A stretch of 64,000 bases of DNA from Ramazzottius varieornatus (taxonomy: Eukaryota; Tardigrada; Eutardigrada; Parachela; Ramazzottiidae): NCBI GenBank assembly GCA_001949185.1, contig BDGG01000013.1, positions 1,529,857-1,593,856 on the forward strand, given 5' to 3'. A program made the position numbers and the translations under genes. Each line of letters begins with the position of its first letter. Within the stretch, counting starts at the first letter, position 1. Under the pieces are notes generated by a model. The model saw only the letters and a program-made list of their open reading frames with translations. It was not told the origin of the DNA and ran no database searches. Of this stretch, positions 45,271-57,299 are shown in pieces.

Positions 45271-45747
45271 TTTGCAAAATGGATTGGTATAACGCGAACT
45301 CGGATATCGCCGGAGGCCTCTGCGGTAAGCGGAAAGGAAACTGGGGAAAGTTTGGACGTTTGAAAGTTGCGTCAAGAAATTCAGGTATTTATGTCGCATG
45401 CGGTACGAGACTTATATCAGTTTATGCTTTCGCGCGGTGGGCAAACGCCACTTCGCTAGCCACTCTGTTCGTCATCGCCACTCATGCTAGGTAAGCAAAT
45501 TAGACCACTCCATTTCTTGAAATTTTACAACGTAAATATTGAATAAACTTCTCAGAGGTGCTCAGAGTACAAGTGCAGTCATCAAGGAACAAAACTCCAG
45601 CCGAACAACAACAAACTTGATAAGACGGATGTTGGCTGATTCAGATTATGCTGTACACTAAACCTATACAGTGTTCATTCGTTATGAAAATTCAACATGG
45701 AAGCTAGTGGACACAAGTTAAACCAGACTGAGATAAACCGGCAGAAT

Positions 45748-46051
45748 CTATCTACCATTCAACACTTTACTGATCATATGCATCGCACCAGCTCCTAAGG
45801 CTCCTCCCGCAGCACTCTTCTTCGCATCCCCACCCAAAACTTTACCGAGTACTCCGCTAATGGCTCCGCTGACCAACATGTCTTTGGCTATCCCACGTTT
45901 CTCGCGCAAATCCTGGACGGGTAAACAGTCTACAATGGAAGGAAAGACATAACGAAGGCCAACCAGAAGCCGAAACAGAAACTCTGTTACACTTACGGGC
46001 GGAAGCGATGAGGACGACGAGCAAGATGAGTGAAACTTTATGGCATTCCAT
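45748..46051 (-). CDS. Secreted Gly-rich peptide precursor, paralogue C
   Basis: Exons 45997-46051 and 45748-45929 join in phase to 78 residues. It has a signal peptide (MECHKVSLILLVVLIASA), a propiece CLPVQDLREKRGI, then a Gly/Ala-rich region with more Lys (VLGKVLGGDAKKSAAGG) ending MISKVLNGR. The second intron present in A and B is absent, and the core is the most diverged. The signal peptide, CLPV, REKRGI and first intron phase are kept. Confidence 0.8.
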
Positions 46052-46585
46052 GGTCGAGCCTAAAAGAATTTTGCACTGGAAGAAGGTCTGGATTATCACA
46101 GAAAGTCGATGGAAGGACGGCTCCGTAAAGGTTGATCAAAAATTCGGAATGGTCGGAAAAACAACTATGCTGATAGGTATTCTGAGTTAGGTTTTACAGC
46201 GTATTGACTATGACTTACTTCCTATCGAAGCCACTTATGTTTATTTGAAAAGCCAGATAATGATCGGTGACGGTGCTCAGAGCGCGGAAAATCCGGTTGC
46301 GGACTAAGAAACAGACCACGAGACTTTTTCATACAATAAACAAAACGACCCACAAAGCCACACGTACAGCATACGTACTGTCGATCAAAGTTGAGTCAAC
46401 AACCTGTTGAATTTACGAATCGAGCGACGCAAACCAAAAGCACTCAGCGAACTCTTATCATTCCACTTTATTTATAATAACAACCATTCAGTGTACAACA
46501 GGGCATAAAATCTGCCTAAAAAGATAAAAATACTGACGTCTGGAATACTGTCAGAACGATGAGAAAGCTAAAAGTATTCTCAATG
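46052..46585. other. Intergenic stretch
   Basis: Promoter side of paralogue C and the 3' end of the DNA2-like gene. No coding content is seen. Confidence 0.5.
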
Positions 46586-49500
46586 TCAAATCGTCAACCA
46601 AGAGCCATATTGTTCAGCCGTGCTTTTGATACATTCCATCAAGGATTCTTCAATGCCCATTGTCACAGCAGTCTCACTTCTAAAACAAGGTTTTTTGGTC
46701 GAGTCACCAATTAAAATAAAACGTTGAGCAAGCATTAAAAAGCCATACAAGGAAGGCTGAAGCATCTGCGAGGCTTCATTGACCAGACAGACATCGAAGA
46801 ACCGATGCATCAACGCCGGTTGTCGGAGTGTTCCGTTGGTGGTGGCCACTACGTTGGCTGACCGAACGGTCTGAGCGAAAATGTCATAGTTGGTCTGAGA
46901 AGCGAGAACTTCCGGGGAGAGGTCCTTGAGCTCGGTGTGCATGCGAGAAGCCGGGCCAAGGCGAAGAAGCTTCACCGAAGAGTTGGTCTTCGCAGAAAGG
47001 AGGATATTGTCGAGTGTGGAACCGTTCGCGGAGAGGAAGAGAACGGACTGCTCACATCCGACGAGTATCTGGAGAAGACTGGAGACGAAGGTGTTCGAAT
47101 CTGGAATAAAAACAAAATGTGAAAAAAAAGCAAAAAGGATTCACGTTCGGAAAATCGAACGGAAGCCGCCATGTTGCCAGCCGCAACCAGCGCGCATTTG
47201 ATGCAACCCGTTTATTATCACCGAGGTCCCTCGTGCGCATTTGCCACTACGACTCGGGTGGAGATAAACCGAATCGAAAAACTCTGCGCATCATTCGAAT
47301 TAGACCGGTAATGTAGAAGTTACCTGCGCAATTTTTGGTGTCGATGAAGACATAGTCGAGGCTCAGCAGACACTTCACCACGACCGCTTGTTGTTCTCTT
47401 GGGAGGATCCTGATCAGACACCGCGTATCCAGTAGCTGTTTCTTCGGCATCTGTGTCGCGACCTGCGGCTTCTCTTTGTCCAGAAATAGCTTCCTTAACC
47501 TATCGTTCTTCTCCCCCTGCTCCATCAACTTCATCAAGCCATCGTACGCTCCTGCCATCGACGACGCCGAGTAGATGTATTTGTCTACACGAAGGAGTCG
47601 ACTTTTCAGTTTCGGATCTTGAAAAAACCTGTCAGCTTGAACCTACAAATGACATGAAAATACTTTCAACAAGGGGGAAAAGCAAAGGGGGAACTCTTGC
47701 ATTTCGGGACTGCAGGAGGAAGTTAAACGGGAGACCCTTACCTGTAGTTTCGTCAACGGGCTTTTCTCAATGGAAGTGATTGTACAGTAATCAATCACTA
47801 CACCGTCGTTGTTGTCTTCTCGCAACAGAACTAAGTCGCCCACGCTGAGTGAAGTATTCGTTGGGAAAGGTGCAGCGAGGGTGTAGGATAGGAGCTGGTT
47901 GGGTGTGGGGGAGATGTCGGTGATGCGGAGACCGCTGACGGAATGTGGGGCCTTGTCGGAGGAGACTTCACCGTCTTTCTTTAACCAGAGATCGAGCACG
48001 GAAGACTTTTGAGAGGAATGCTGCGTCTCGATGTACAGTATAAGCATCCAGCGCTCGAAGTAGGAGAGATGAACATCGGTCAAGTGCGAAGTCTTGGCTT
48101 TGAGGAGCTGATGAATATAATGCCCATCCGGCAAAGTCTGAAGAAAAAACACACTGTTTCAAAAATCACAACAATCAAATAATCATCAAGACTGTAGAAA
48201 ATCGAAGAAACGAAGAAAATCAGAAAATAACAATAAGGTAATGGTATTTAGGAATAATAACTGTAATGAAAAATGGAGCTTTATAGTATCTTAAAGGAAC
48301 TCGCCAAGCACTCTTCCCTCTTGTGGCGCACGCATACAGTAATACTGGTTGAAACATTGCGCCACTTGGAAGAACAATCTGTTCGGCTCTGAACTGTTGT
48401 CCAAAGTGGCGAGCATTTCCGGTGTTAAAGCTGGAAACGTGCGCCATTGGGAAATGAATTTGATCAAGTTAGTTTGCGGAGCCCCTAAATAACAAATTCA
48501 AATTCTAGATCCGTTTTTGAAGGTACACCTGGATAACGTTTCGTGGTTCTTCCACTTGTTTGTAAAACAAGGAGCACATGGTCGACAGCTGACACTGCGA
48601 GCATATTCTTTCGCTGTCAATCGGTGGTGGAAGGTTCATGACGGCTTTTCCTTGAACGAAATGACATCGCTTCAGGTAGTTGCTGATATCATTCCTCATC
48701 CTCACCAACGCGCTCAGCTCCGCCGGCTTGGCCGTCACCGTCTTCCATTCGCCGCTCTTGGCGTAGTAGAGAATCCCCTCTTTTATGTCCATCCTGTATT
48801 TCTCTGAGAGAAGAAGCGTGTACAGCAAAACTTGTCCGGTGTGCGATATTGCATAGGAAGTCTTTCCTACAATCACGAACAATTAATACAGAAATAAAAT
48901 ACGGTAAAAAAATATTCGATTTTGGAGATTTTTGACCAATTTTTCACCTTGCCTGTTTTGATCTCCAAAGGTTTGATTCCACCCGGTGTCTTCAACGTCA
49001 TATCCACCCTTCCTTTCACACCATACCTCGGCGACCATATCCATTCCTCGATATCCACGATGCTCACCGCCGGATTATTGAGCTCAGTCCAAGCCCAGCT
49101 TTCGATGTTCGGAATGAACCCTGAAGCGATCTCCCTCACCCTCTCCTCATTCACATTCAACGCATACATGTCCTGTCTATACCTCGGATCGACTAGCAAC
49201 TTGTCCAGAATACTCTGCGAGGACTCAGCGACGACTCCAGACTTTACAGACACAACAAAAGCCACGGAGATACGCTGCATCAAGTCATGGACAAGTGTCC
49301 CGATGAACATTTCCATGGACGTGTCCGACCGAACGATCTCCTGTAACAGAGCTTTCCTCTCGCAGTAGTTGGCTCCACCGATGAGTGTAGGGGATATTAA
49401 TGTATCCGGATGCAGGATGAGGTAGTTGGCTTGGTCGGAAACGACGCAGGTGTGAGTGTCGGGGTCAAATGTCCCAATGATAATGACAGTGTCTCCGACT

Positions 49501-50015
49501 GCAACCCGCGTCTGAACCCAAAATCCTTCGAGTATGCAGAACGTCTGTACATCGTTCTGAGCTTCAATGAAGGGTGAAATGTTCAGCACCACTGTTGATC
49601 CTTTCCGTTCGATGTGCCTCACACAAAAAAGTGGAAGCTTGGAAGATTTCCTGACGCTTGCTGAGAATGACCCCATGTTATCAATGAATCAACAGTGAAA
49701 CGAAAGAACCAACCTGTTGGAGCCGTCTTCTTCTCTGTGGGTAATTTAAACGGGATTTTTGGTATGGAAGTGGGCAGATCACCTGCCGAGTTGTGCGCTT
49801 TGTTCTTGGACGGAGATTTTAGGTGGCCGAACTCGACGCATAGTCGCTTGATGGCAGGAGAATCGGGATCGTCCAGACGGCTGATGTCCGGTGTGGACAA
49901 ACACAAGCTCTGGAAAAAAGATGCAAGTTTACTGTAGTGCTGGAAAGTATTAACTATGGAAAGCTTGCCTTACCTGCTGTGTCATCATCCTCTTGGTCGA
50001 AGTTAGTGGGAACAT
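46586..50015 (-). CDS. DNA2-like nuclease with decayed, truncated helicase
   Basis: Seven exons (49974-50015, 49714-49909, 48948-49660, 48529-48861, 47742-48137, 47324-47642, 46586-47100) join in phase to about 837 residues. DNA2 is a nuclease-helicase for flap processing and end resection. The nuclease half looks intact. The Fe-S cysteines are in NYCERKALLQE and CSQCQLSTMC. The catalytic residues are in TLVHDLMQ, GRVDMTL and LEIKTGK. The OB-like and pre-helicase parts follow. At the Walker A position (GxPGTGKT in DNA2) the frame reads FIDTKNCADSNT. The Walker B DEAS box reads NEASQ. GDHQQLPP reads GDSTKKPC. The frame stops shortly after motif III, so the second RecA domain is missing. Introns and frame are otherwise clean, which argues for a maintained protein, probably a nuclease-only paralogue. 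It is head to head with HENMT1, about 640 bases apart. Confidence 0.88.
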
Positions 50016-50651
50016 TTCTCCAGATTATGAGGTAAAACAGTTAAGATTACGGGACCACAGCAAGGTGGAACTGTGGAAGAACAACAAACAAGCGGGATAT
50101 TTCTACAAAGTATAACTGAAAAAATTCAAAAATCGAAGTTTTGGTTATGAACTCCCTGCGGGTAAACCGTCGAGGCTAACCGTCACGGTTAGCCCGAACT
50201 AAGCGAGATGAGCGCAGAATTGGCTTAAGCTTGTGGCAGGGCTAAAGCCCAACACAATCCCGGGCTTTGTTTCCCCTCAATAACTATATCGGGGGTTCGA
50301 GGTTTCGGCACGGCCCTATAAAAGACCTCGAAAAATTTGGTTCCCACTCGGAGACGAGACTACAGCACGGCCCGCGCTAGAAACCAGCTTCCAGGCCTCC
50401 AATTCTATTTCTTGACTTTTTTCTTTCCAGTCCGCGAAACGAAGACCGAGCTACCTCCTATTCGCAAATGGTGTTTTGGAGAGGCGATTGGAGATCCGGC
50501 TCTAAGGAGCTCAGCGGTAAGTGTGGATAGGAAGAAGGAGCAGCCGAGAACTGTCGTCTTCCGAATCGTTTATGGGTTACTGTATTGACTAATTTTCTGC
50601 CTTTCAGTCTGTTCAATCAACATTCAAGCGGTTGTCCATCTTCAACACTGA
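50016..50651. promoter_or_regulatory. Divergent promoter region between DNA2-like and HENMT1
   Basis: The two start codons point apart across 636 bases. A perfect short hairpin (GGCTAACCGT...ACGGTTAGCC) lies at 50174-50194. A likely non-coding first exon of HENMT1 ends at a GTAAGT donor near 50516, and its intron ends in CTTTCAG near 50607. No TATA box is obvious. Confidence 0.5.
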
Positions 50652-52255
50652 ATGGATGTCGATCAGGCCCATTCTCGCCTCGGCGCCAACTACAACGGCC
50701 ACCCTGATGAAGATACCGTCGAAACCACCTTCTCGGAATCTGAAGAAGAGGAATTCGGGCCAGTGATCAGCTTGGCCGACGGGTACGTCGACGGCGACGA
50801 AGAAGAGCCGCTCTTCACTCCGCCTTTGTACATTCAGCGATACTGCCAAGTTGAGGAAACCATCGAAGACTTCATCGCTGGTGGCAACGTGGTTACATCT
50901 CTCGTGGATCTGGGTTGCGCGGAGTTGAAGTTTCTCATTCGCGCCAAGAACGGTAGCAAGTTCAGGCGCATCGTCGGTGTCGATCAAGACGAATTCCTCC
51001 TTGGCAGCAACTCGCGCAAAATCAACCCTGGTGTCTTCGAGATGATCAACAAGCGCGATATCCCGCTGAAGATGGAGGTTTATGCTGGGGACGCCACGGT
51101 TCCTGACGCTCGACTAGTGAATGTCGATGTGGTGTCGGCCATCGAGCTGATCGAGCATATGGACGAACCAACGCATGTTCCTTTGGTCTCTACTGTCTTT
51201 GGTGTCATGCAACCCTTACTGGCTATCTTCACCACGCCGAATGTGGAGTACAACCCGCTTTTTCCTGGTGGAAGTATTCAGCAGAGACGACACTGGGATC
51301 ATCGCTTCGAATGGACTCGCGAACAGCTCCAAGCTTGGTATGTTAGACTCGAGTCGAGGAACGTAATCTCCCAATGATATTACTTCTGATCAATCAATAA
51401 CCAATCACCTCCTTTCGTGAGGTACGGTACACTGATGCTGTGGTAACGGCGCCGCGGCGCGCTTCGTACTGCTGTAACTGTAACCACGGGGTAAAGTTGG
51501 GACATGGTACGAAGATACAGTACCGCGATGACGTATACTGTACACGCGTACAGAACTTCCGTAACTGCTGCCTGGTGTTGTTTGAATTTCGGATTTCTTT
51601 GTCGTTTATGAATGTTTCTGTCTTTTGCAGGGGCAATGACGTTGTGAAGCTTCATCCGTACACCGTGAAGTACACTGGTGTGGGAGAAGGCCCGCCAGGT
51701 ACTGCGGAGACTCACGGTTACTGTTCCCAGACTGCCATCTTCACCCGCGACCCTGCCGTTCCCCGAACCAACCATTCCATCACCGTTCTTCCCCACAAGC
51801 TGATGCGTGAAGTGGACTATCCCTGGGCACCTCCGAAGACACTCGAAGAAGAGATCCTGGAGATTATGGACGCCGAGTGTTACTCACAAGCCAAAGACCT
51901 AAAAGAAGCCGAAGAGAACGCTGGAAGGTTCAACCAGGAATGGTTCACATTCAGTGTGGCTGACTTGTATGAAGCGCGATGGAGACTGCAGTCGATGTTG
52001 AAGCCTCCCAGTCACCTGGACTACATTCGTCGGGCATTGGGCAAGAGCAGGGACGAGTCGTTGAAGTACGATGCGGAGAACGATACGGTGTCGTATCAGC
52101 TGCTGGGTCCCGAGCATTACGATGAAGACCTGTATGATGACGGACCGAATATCGATATGGGGAACTACGATCACTTGGGTCGCAAAATGGAGATGGACCA
52201 ACTTGTGGAGGAACTGAACGACCCCGAGGAAAGAGACGACGACTGCTGGGGCTGA
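50652..52255 (+). CDS. HENMT1: Small RNA 2'-O-methyltransferase (HEN1 homologue)
   Basis: Two coding exons (50652-51337 and 51631-52255) join in phase to 436 residues. The enzyme methylates the 3'-terminal ribose of piRNAs (and siRNAs in some animals), protecting them. Visible motifs: FTPPLYIQRYCQVEE, the SAM-binding VDLGCAELKF, the metal-binding AIELIEHM (ExxEH type with a later His pair in RRHWDHRFEWTREQ), TTPNVEYNPLF, and GYCSQTAIF in the second exon. The C-terminal extension is acidic (DDGPNIDMGNYDHLG ... EERDDDCWG). The start follows a likely 5'-leader intron. Its presence implies an active piRNA or endo-siRNA pathway. Confidence 0.95.
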
Positions 52256-52602
52256 GAGCTGTGTCTCCTAGTACGTACGTCTTTCGTTCACGAATCTTGT
52301 CTGAATTTTGGTGACGCTCAATCGAACAATACTTGGTGTTTTGAAGATTTGAACGTAAGTTACAAGGTACATCTGCTTCGGTCTTCTCTCGTTTAAGTCT
52401 TTAGGTTTCTGCTACCAGATCTCGAGCACAATTGATTCCCTGTTTTGTGAAAGAGATTAGATGTTGGTGTTGTCTCTCTGATACAAATACTGTTGTGGCG
52501 AAATAACTGTTGACTCGGTAACGGGCCCAGAAATGAAATAGATGGAAAATTCCGTGAAAGCTCGGGTGTGTCTGAGAGTTGATATTCAAGGTTAGGCTGA
52601 CA

Positions 52603-53447
52603 ATGCCACCGAAAGCGAAGGGGAAAGGTAAGGGAAAGAAAACCCCAGTTGAGCCTCCCAAACCAGTTCCCGACCTGGAATGGGAAGAAATTCCGTACAT
52701 CTGTCCCTCATACAATCAGTTGTTCAATCAGAAAATCCGAATTCGTATTCGGTCATTATTCGCCATGATGGACGTACAGAAGCAGAAACGGCTGGACACT
52801 TATCGAGCAGGACAGATGGTCAGAGTGGCTGGAATGTTTCCTTCTGATAAAGAAATGGACGACTGGTTCCTGGAGATCGGAGCGAAGAAGGACGATGAAC
52901 CAAAGGCGGGCGAGGAGGAGTTTTTGTTCGTCGAAAAGAATGCTTTGTGCGATGGAATATATGAGGTGTGGTCAGTTTCAAACTACGATATTTGGTAGGC
53001 CGGCGAACGGAACGTCCGATTTTGTTATGCCAGGTGGCGCACAACATCAGTTGATAACACTGTAAGTGTGCGCCACTTGAGATAACAGTTATGTTCTTCT
53101 TATTTGCTGGTCTGTAATGTTTATTCGATTGATCCTAGTTGCTGAGACAAGGAAGGTGGAAGCCTCCTTCGCCGAAGAATGCCATAGCGGCGTGGCGGAG
53201 GTTAGACATGGCGCAGAAGGGGAAGTTCAACGCGGAGAACATAGGGGATATGTTTGCTCAGGAGGAGAAGGATAACGGCATGTCCCCAACCGAGCTGAAA
53301 CGGATGATACAGTGGGTTAGTGAAATGCCGGGTGGTGAGATGGACTATGTCAACTACGTGGACTACTGGTACAAGACGCTGTTGCAGAACAGGATACCGC
53401 GACCTAAAGATCGGCAACCGCGACGACAGTTCGACGACACCATCTGA
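52603..53447 (+). CDS. EFCAB2/DRC8-like EF-hand protein
   Basis: Two exons (52603-52965 and 53139-53447) join in phase to 223 residues. A Lys/Pro-rich N-terminus (PPKAKGKGKGKKTP) is followed by a degenerate EF-hand pair (IRSLFAMMDVQKQKRLDTY ... FPSDKEMDDWFLEIG) and a second pair (AAWRRLDMAQKGKFNAENIG ... MDYVNYVDYW). The order and spacing resemble EFCAB2, subunit 8 of the dynein regulatory (nexin) complex of axonemes. Calcium ligands are largely lost. A calmodulin-like or radial-spoke EF-hand protein is the alternative. The intron contains two TGCGCCAC-type motifs in inverted orientation. Confidence 0.68.
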
Positions 53448-53718
53448 GTTCCGACGAGCTGTACGTTAGCTGCGAGTGGTGACATCTTTGAGTAGCTGTG
53501 GTAACGTTCACTTACTTGAACGCTCAGGTGGCGTGAATTATTATTGTTCCGAATCTCGTGTTTACCTCTTTCCTTGTCCCTTAAGTAAGCTGTTTGGGTT
53601 TGGAAAAAAGTCGCTGTTGACAGTTGTAACTGTATCAATTGCCGTAGTAAAGTGACGAATTTCAGAGTTGCCATCCCGCCGTCTCACCGTTCTGCTGCTC
53701 TGATAATTATCCTGAACT

Positions 53719-56181
53719 ATGTTAGGTGATATTGAGCATGGTATTCCGGACGTCGACCCTCTTTTTCGAGATCCGCACGAAATAGAGTTGTTGAAAAAGT
53801 TCTACGATAAGCATTCTTCAAGCTTCACACGGAGAGCTGCTTGTGCCGTCAACATCCTGGCTGCCGCTCGACCTCATGATCCCATCTCGCCATTCGTAAG
53901 AATTGTAAAATCAACGTAGTAAAGTGGCGAACTCCTGCTGATGTTGGATCTCGTTAGTAATGATTTTCTGTAAGGTAGAAGTTTTCCGACCAAAGGCTCA
54001 GCAAGAGGTCACACGGCAAGTCGAAGCAAATCCTTTTTACTTTGCACCATTGGAATCAGAACTGAAAGACATCACCATCCAGAGCGGCATCCACCTTGCT
54101 GGGAAGTTCTCGTTGGACATAGTTTTTGATTTGACATCTGAACTGCCGCAGGTAATTTGTCACCATCGCAAAGCAGTGTGGTAAGCAGCAGTACTAGACC
54201 GAAGTTACCTGACTGTCTGGGCAGGTATTTAGGATCGGTACTTTCTTCCACTTGATACGAGATGGAGTGACAAAGACCGACGTTCCGCCTGACGACCACG
54301 CGTTTCGCGAGACCGTGTTCAATAAGACCTTGATATTCGTGAAGGAATGGCAAGAAAATTTTCGTGGAACGCGGAACTCGCTTTGCGCACTCAGAGACTT
54401 TCTTGAGATGGATCACAACCTGACGTAAGTCCTTGTGCATACCTAACCATATAAACAGTTTAATCCTCAACTACTATAGATGATTATCTGAATTACAGAG
54501 AGTATTTCGATCAGAAGACAATCATTCCGGAGCCGCCGCCCAAACCTTACGATCTTTCCGGCAAAAAGATTAAAGATAAACACCCCGTAAGTTCTTACCC
54601 CCTGAACAACCTTTATTTTACAGCGGAACAACAGCATTTATTTTAGTTCTTCAAGCTACCTTGGCCGCCAAAGAAAAAACCCATTCAACGCATAAAGTAC
54701 AACACTGTGGAAGATGGCTACGTCGGCATAGCGCTAGTCTCATTCTCAGCTGTGGTACTCGTGGCGAAGCAGCTCAATCTGCCTCTGCGCCGGTTCATTC
54801 GAGTCGTCGCGGCTGCGGTATTACCTGACATGGAATGGCCGGTGAAGATTCCCATGCCGATGCTGACTGTCTTCACGAACCCAAAAGTGTCCTCGGGAAA
54901 GCTGCGCATCTTGTCCGAGGTGATGGTCACGCCCAACGGACCCTGGGAACCTGCAGAGGTAGGAATCCCTGCTGTCAGTCTTACCATAGTCGCTATGTCA
55001 AATGTCCACTCTAACGTATTACTCTACTGTATGTACTGCAGTTCTTCAGAAATGCCTATGGTATTGTGAAGAATTTCAAGGAGAGGATGACATTGAATCA
55101 GAACTGGGTACGCTACCGTGAAATAAGGTTCAACACTTCACATTCCTGTTTGTCAAACTCGACCTGATTTTTAGAGCATGGATAGTCGGGGAAGTGCCAG
55201 TTGGGGTCTTGAAAGAATAGTCGATGCCTTTGGTCCTTTACAAAAGTTGATGGACGACCAGAAGTTCAATGCCGGCTTTGCTGTAACGTTGAACACCACC
55301 GAACTAGTATCGAAAGTACGTTACTCAGATAGGAATGAAACACTCGGGTCTAATGACCTTAGCAAACATGCTAAAATCCGCAAGTGCACCTTCGTGTTTC
55401 CTGCAGGGTCAGTATGATGTGAAAGGAAAAGCCAAACCGCCGGAATCTGTCCTGAAGATCGTATCCGCACTTTTCCGAAAATACCGTGGGATGGTTGCGA
55501 TCCTGAATCCCCTCAACGCGGAAGTAAGCTCATCGTTTGAACTTCCATTGCTCGTTAACATCCGCGCAGAGCCGTCACCAATTTTTTCCACCTATTTTAG
55601 CATCGGGACAAACTAAAACCCTTCTGCGAGAAATGGGCAAAACGTCTGCGTCAACCATACCTGTTCCACGAGAACTTTGCAGTTTTTAACGAAACATTAG
55701 CTGGCTTTCCAGCATGCTTCCGCGGCGCTCTGATCAGCATCAAGGGAGAAGACACAGTTCGCGATATTATTCTTCGGATGGCGGAAGCGCAAAGTATCAA
55801 TACATTTTCTTTCTGCACCCTAGCCATTGTTTCCACGTTCAACAACAGGCATATTTCGTTTGTTTAGGTTTGGAGCTTCCGGTATGCCTACAGAATAGCA
55901 CAGGTTTAACTTTCGCGGACTCATCCATCTTACTAGAAATCGGCGTCGGACTGGGCGTGGACTACGTCAAGCTGGACGCACCTGGTCGGCCAGAAATTTT
56001 CTCAGCTGCTGAGAAGTATCTAAATATCACAGAAGCTCACTCCAACCGACAACCCAAATCATTTTCGACAACCGTCAAGGAATTGCGTGACTCGATGCCC
56101 AAGATTTATTCGGGCTTTCCGGTTTATACTGTTAACCCTAGTGCTAGTTATGTACAAGAAAAACGCGAGAATTACCGGTAA
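53719..56181 (+). CDS. ENO4: Enolase 4-like protein
   Basis: Ten exons (53719-53895, 53975-54151, 54225-54424, 54499-54586, 54647-54958, 55042-55107, 55175-55315, 55407-55523, 55601-55793, 55868-56181) join in phase to 594 residues, close to mammalian ENO4 (about 628). ENO4 is a divergent enolase needed for sperm flagellum structure and glycolysis. Matching parts are an N-terminal helical region, a Pro/Lys-rich linker (LPWPPKKKP), an enolase barrel start (IPMPMLTVFTNPKVSSGKL ... SEVMVTP), ALFRKYRGMVAILNPL, and LLEIGVGLGVDYVKL near the C-terminus. Several barrel residues that bind magnesium and substrate in true enolases are not apparent, so activity is doubtful. Expected site: flagellum. Confidence 0.85.
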
Positions 56182-56580
56182 CAGAAGTCCACGAATGCAA
56201 GTTAACTTTTTCTTGAACCCCGTGTCTGACCGCCTTGCTTGAAGTCATTACGGCAAATAAAGATTGCGCGAGGAAGAGGTCTCCGGGGCTGCTTATGGTT
56301 TCTAGGAAAGAGAAGTCGTTGCGGCTATTAGGCATTTCCGCTTGCCTCACGCGTGATACAGATTTTCACCCAAAAATTCGTCATGTGGTCTTCGGTCGAT
56401 TCGACGCTGCGTCTGGGGTGCTGTCTAAACTCTAAACACCTACAGACACTCGGCCGAGGGTCGCCCTGTGGACCGCAAGTCTTGGTCACGCTTTATCAAC
56501 TCTAGTGCGACTATATACAAGAGATACATGAGAAAGCTGGACAGTTACGCTTCACGGATATTCAGAGTGGTATCGGTAAC
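56182..56580. other. Convergent intergenic stretch
   Basis: Between the 3' ends of ENO4 and the His-rich gene. No coding content is supported. Confidence 0.5.
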
Positions 56581-57299
56581 TTATTGAACTGCGGGTTCGG
56601 GATGTGTAGCTGGTTGCTCTAGGCTGAGTGTCTTCCGCATGAAGTCGAAAAGTAACTTGCGCTCTTGTATTTCCATGGCAAGTCGCGCTTCTCGTTCTTT
56701 CTTCTCCGTTTCCCATCGCAACTTTTCCAAGTCGAGCCTCAGTCGTTGCATTTGAAGTTCTTCCCGATGCAGCGCGATCTCTTCTCGTCGACGCAGGTCC
56801 TCGGCTCTTCGAGACTCCATGTGTTCCTTTGCCCAAGTACGGTCCTCGTCGTGGCCGTGATGTGCCGTAGCGTGGTAGCCTTCATGAGTACCATCTGTGA
56901 AAACCGAACCATTGTACCATTGAATAACCCCAATCACTCAATCACCACCGCTAAAGCCAACTATCGTCGCCGCTCTTCCATTCGTTGTGAAACTCAAAAC
57001 GCGGTCCTAAACTTCAACATATAGTACGTTTCGTCGGGTCTGGACGAACTTTCCTGCACAATTAGGCAAATAGCAGACGAATACCTACGTGCCGCAGAGT
57101 CGTGGTCGTGGTGCTCATGTTCATGCCCGGCGTGCTCATGCTCCGAATGTTCATGCTCATGCTCATGTTCATGCTCATGCTCCTCTCCACCGTGCTCATG
57201 TTCGTGCTCGTGGCCCTCGTGGGTCTCGGCTTCCGGGTCGTGGGCCGCTTCTCCGTGCTCGTGCTCGTGGCCCGCCGCCGCTTCTTCGTGGTCAGCCAT
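56581..57299 (-). CDS. His/Glu-rich protein with C-terminal coiled coil
   Basis: Two exons (57089-57299 and 56581-56894) join in phase to 174 residues. The first 70 residues are almost entirely His, Glu, Ala and Gly, with repeated HEHEH units and HDHD. The second part begins with more His (GYHATAHHGHDED) and becomes a charged helix (RRAEDLRRREEIALHREELQ ... LRLDLEKLRWETEKK) of coiled-coil character. There is no signal peptide or membrane segment. His-rich stretches of this kind often bind zinc, nickel or copper, but no family is recognised. At DNA level the first exon is a degenerate hexamer tract (about 57115-57260). Long open frames on the other strand there are shadows of the repeat. Confidence 0.7.
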
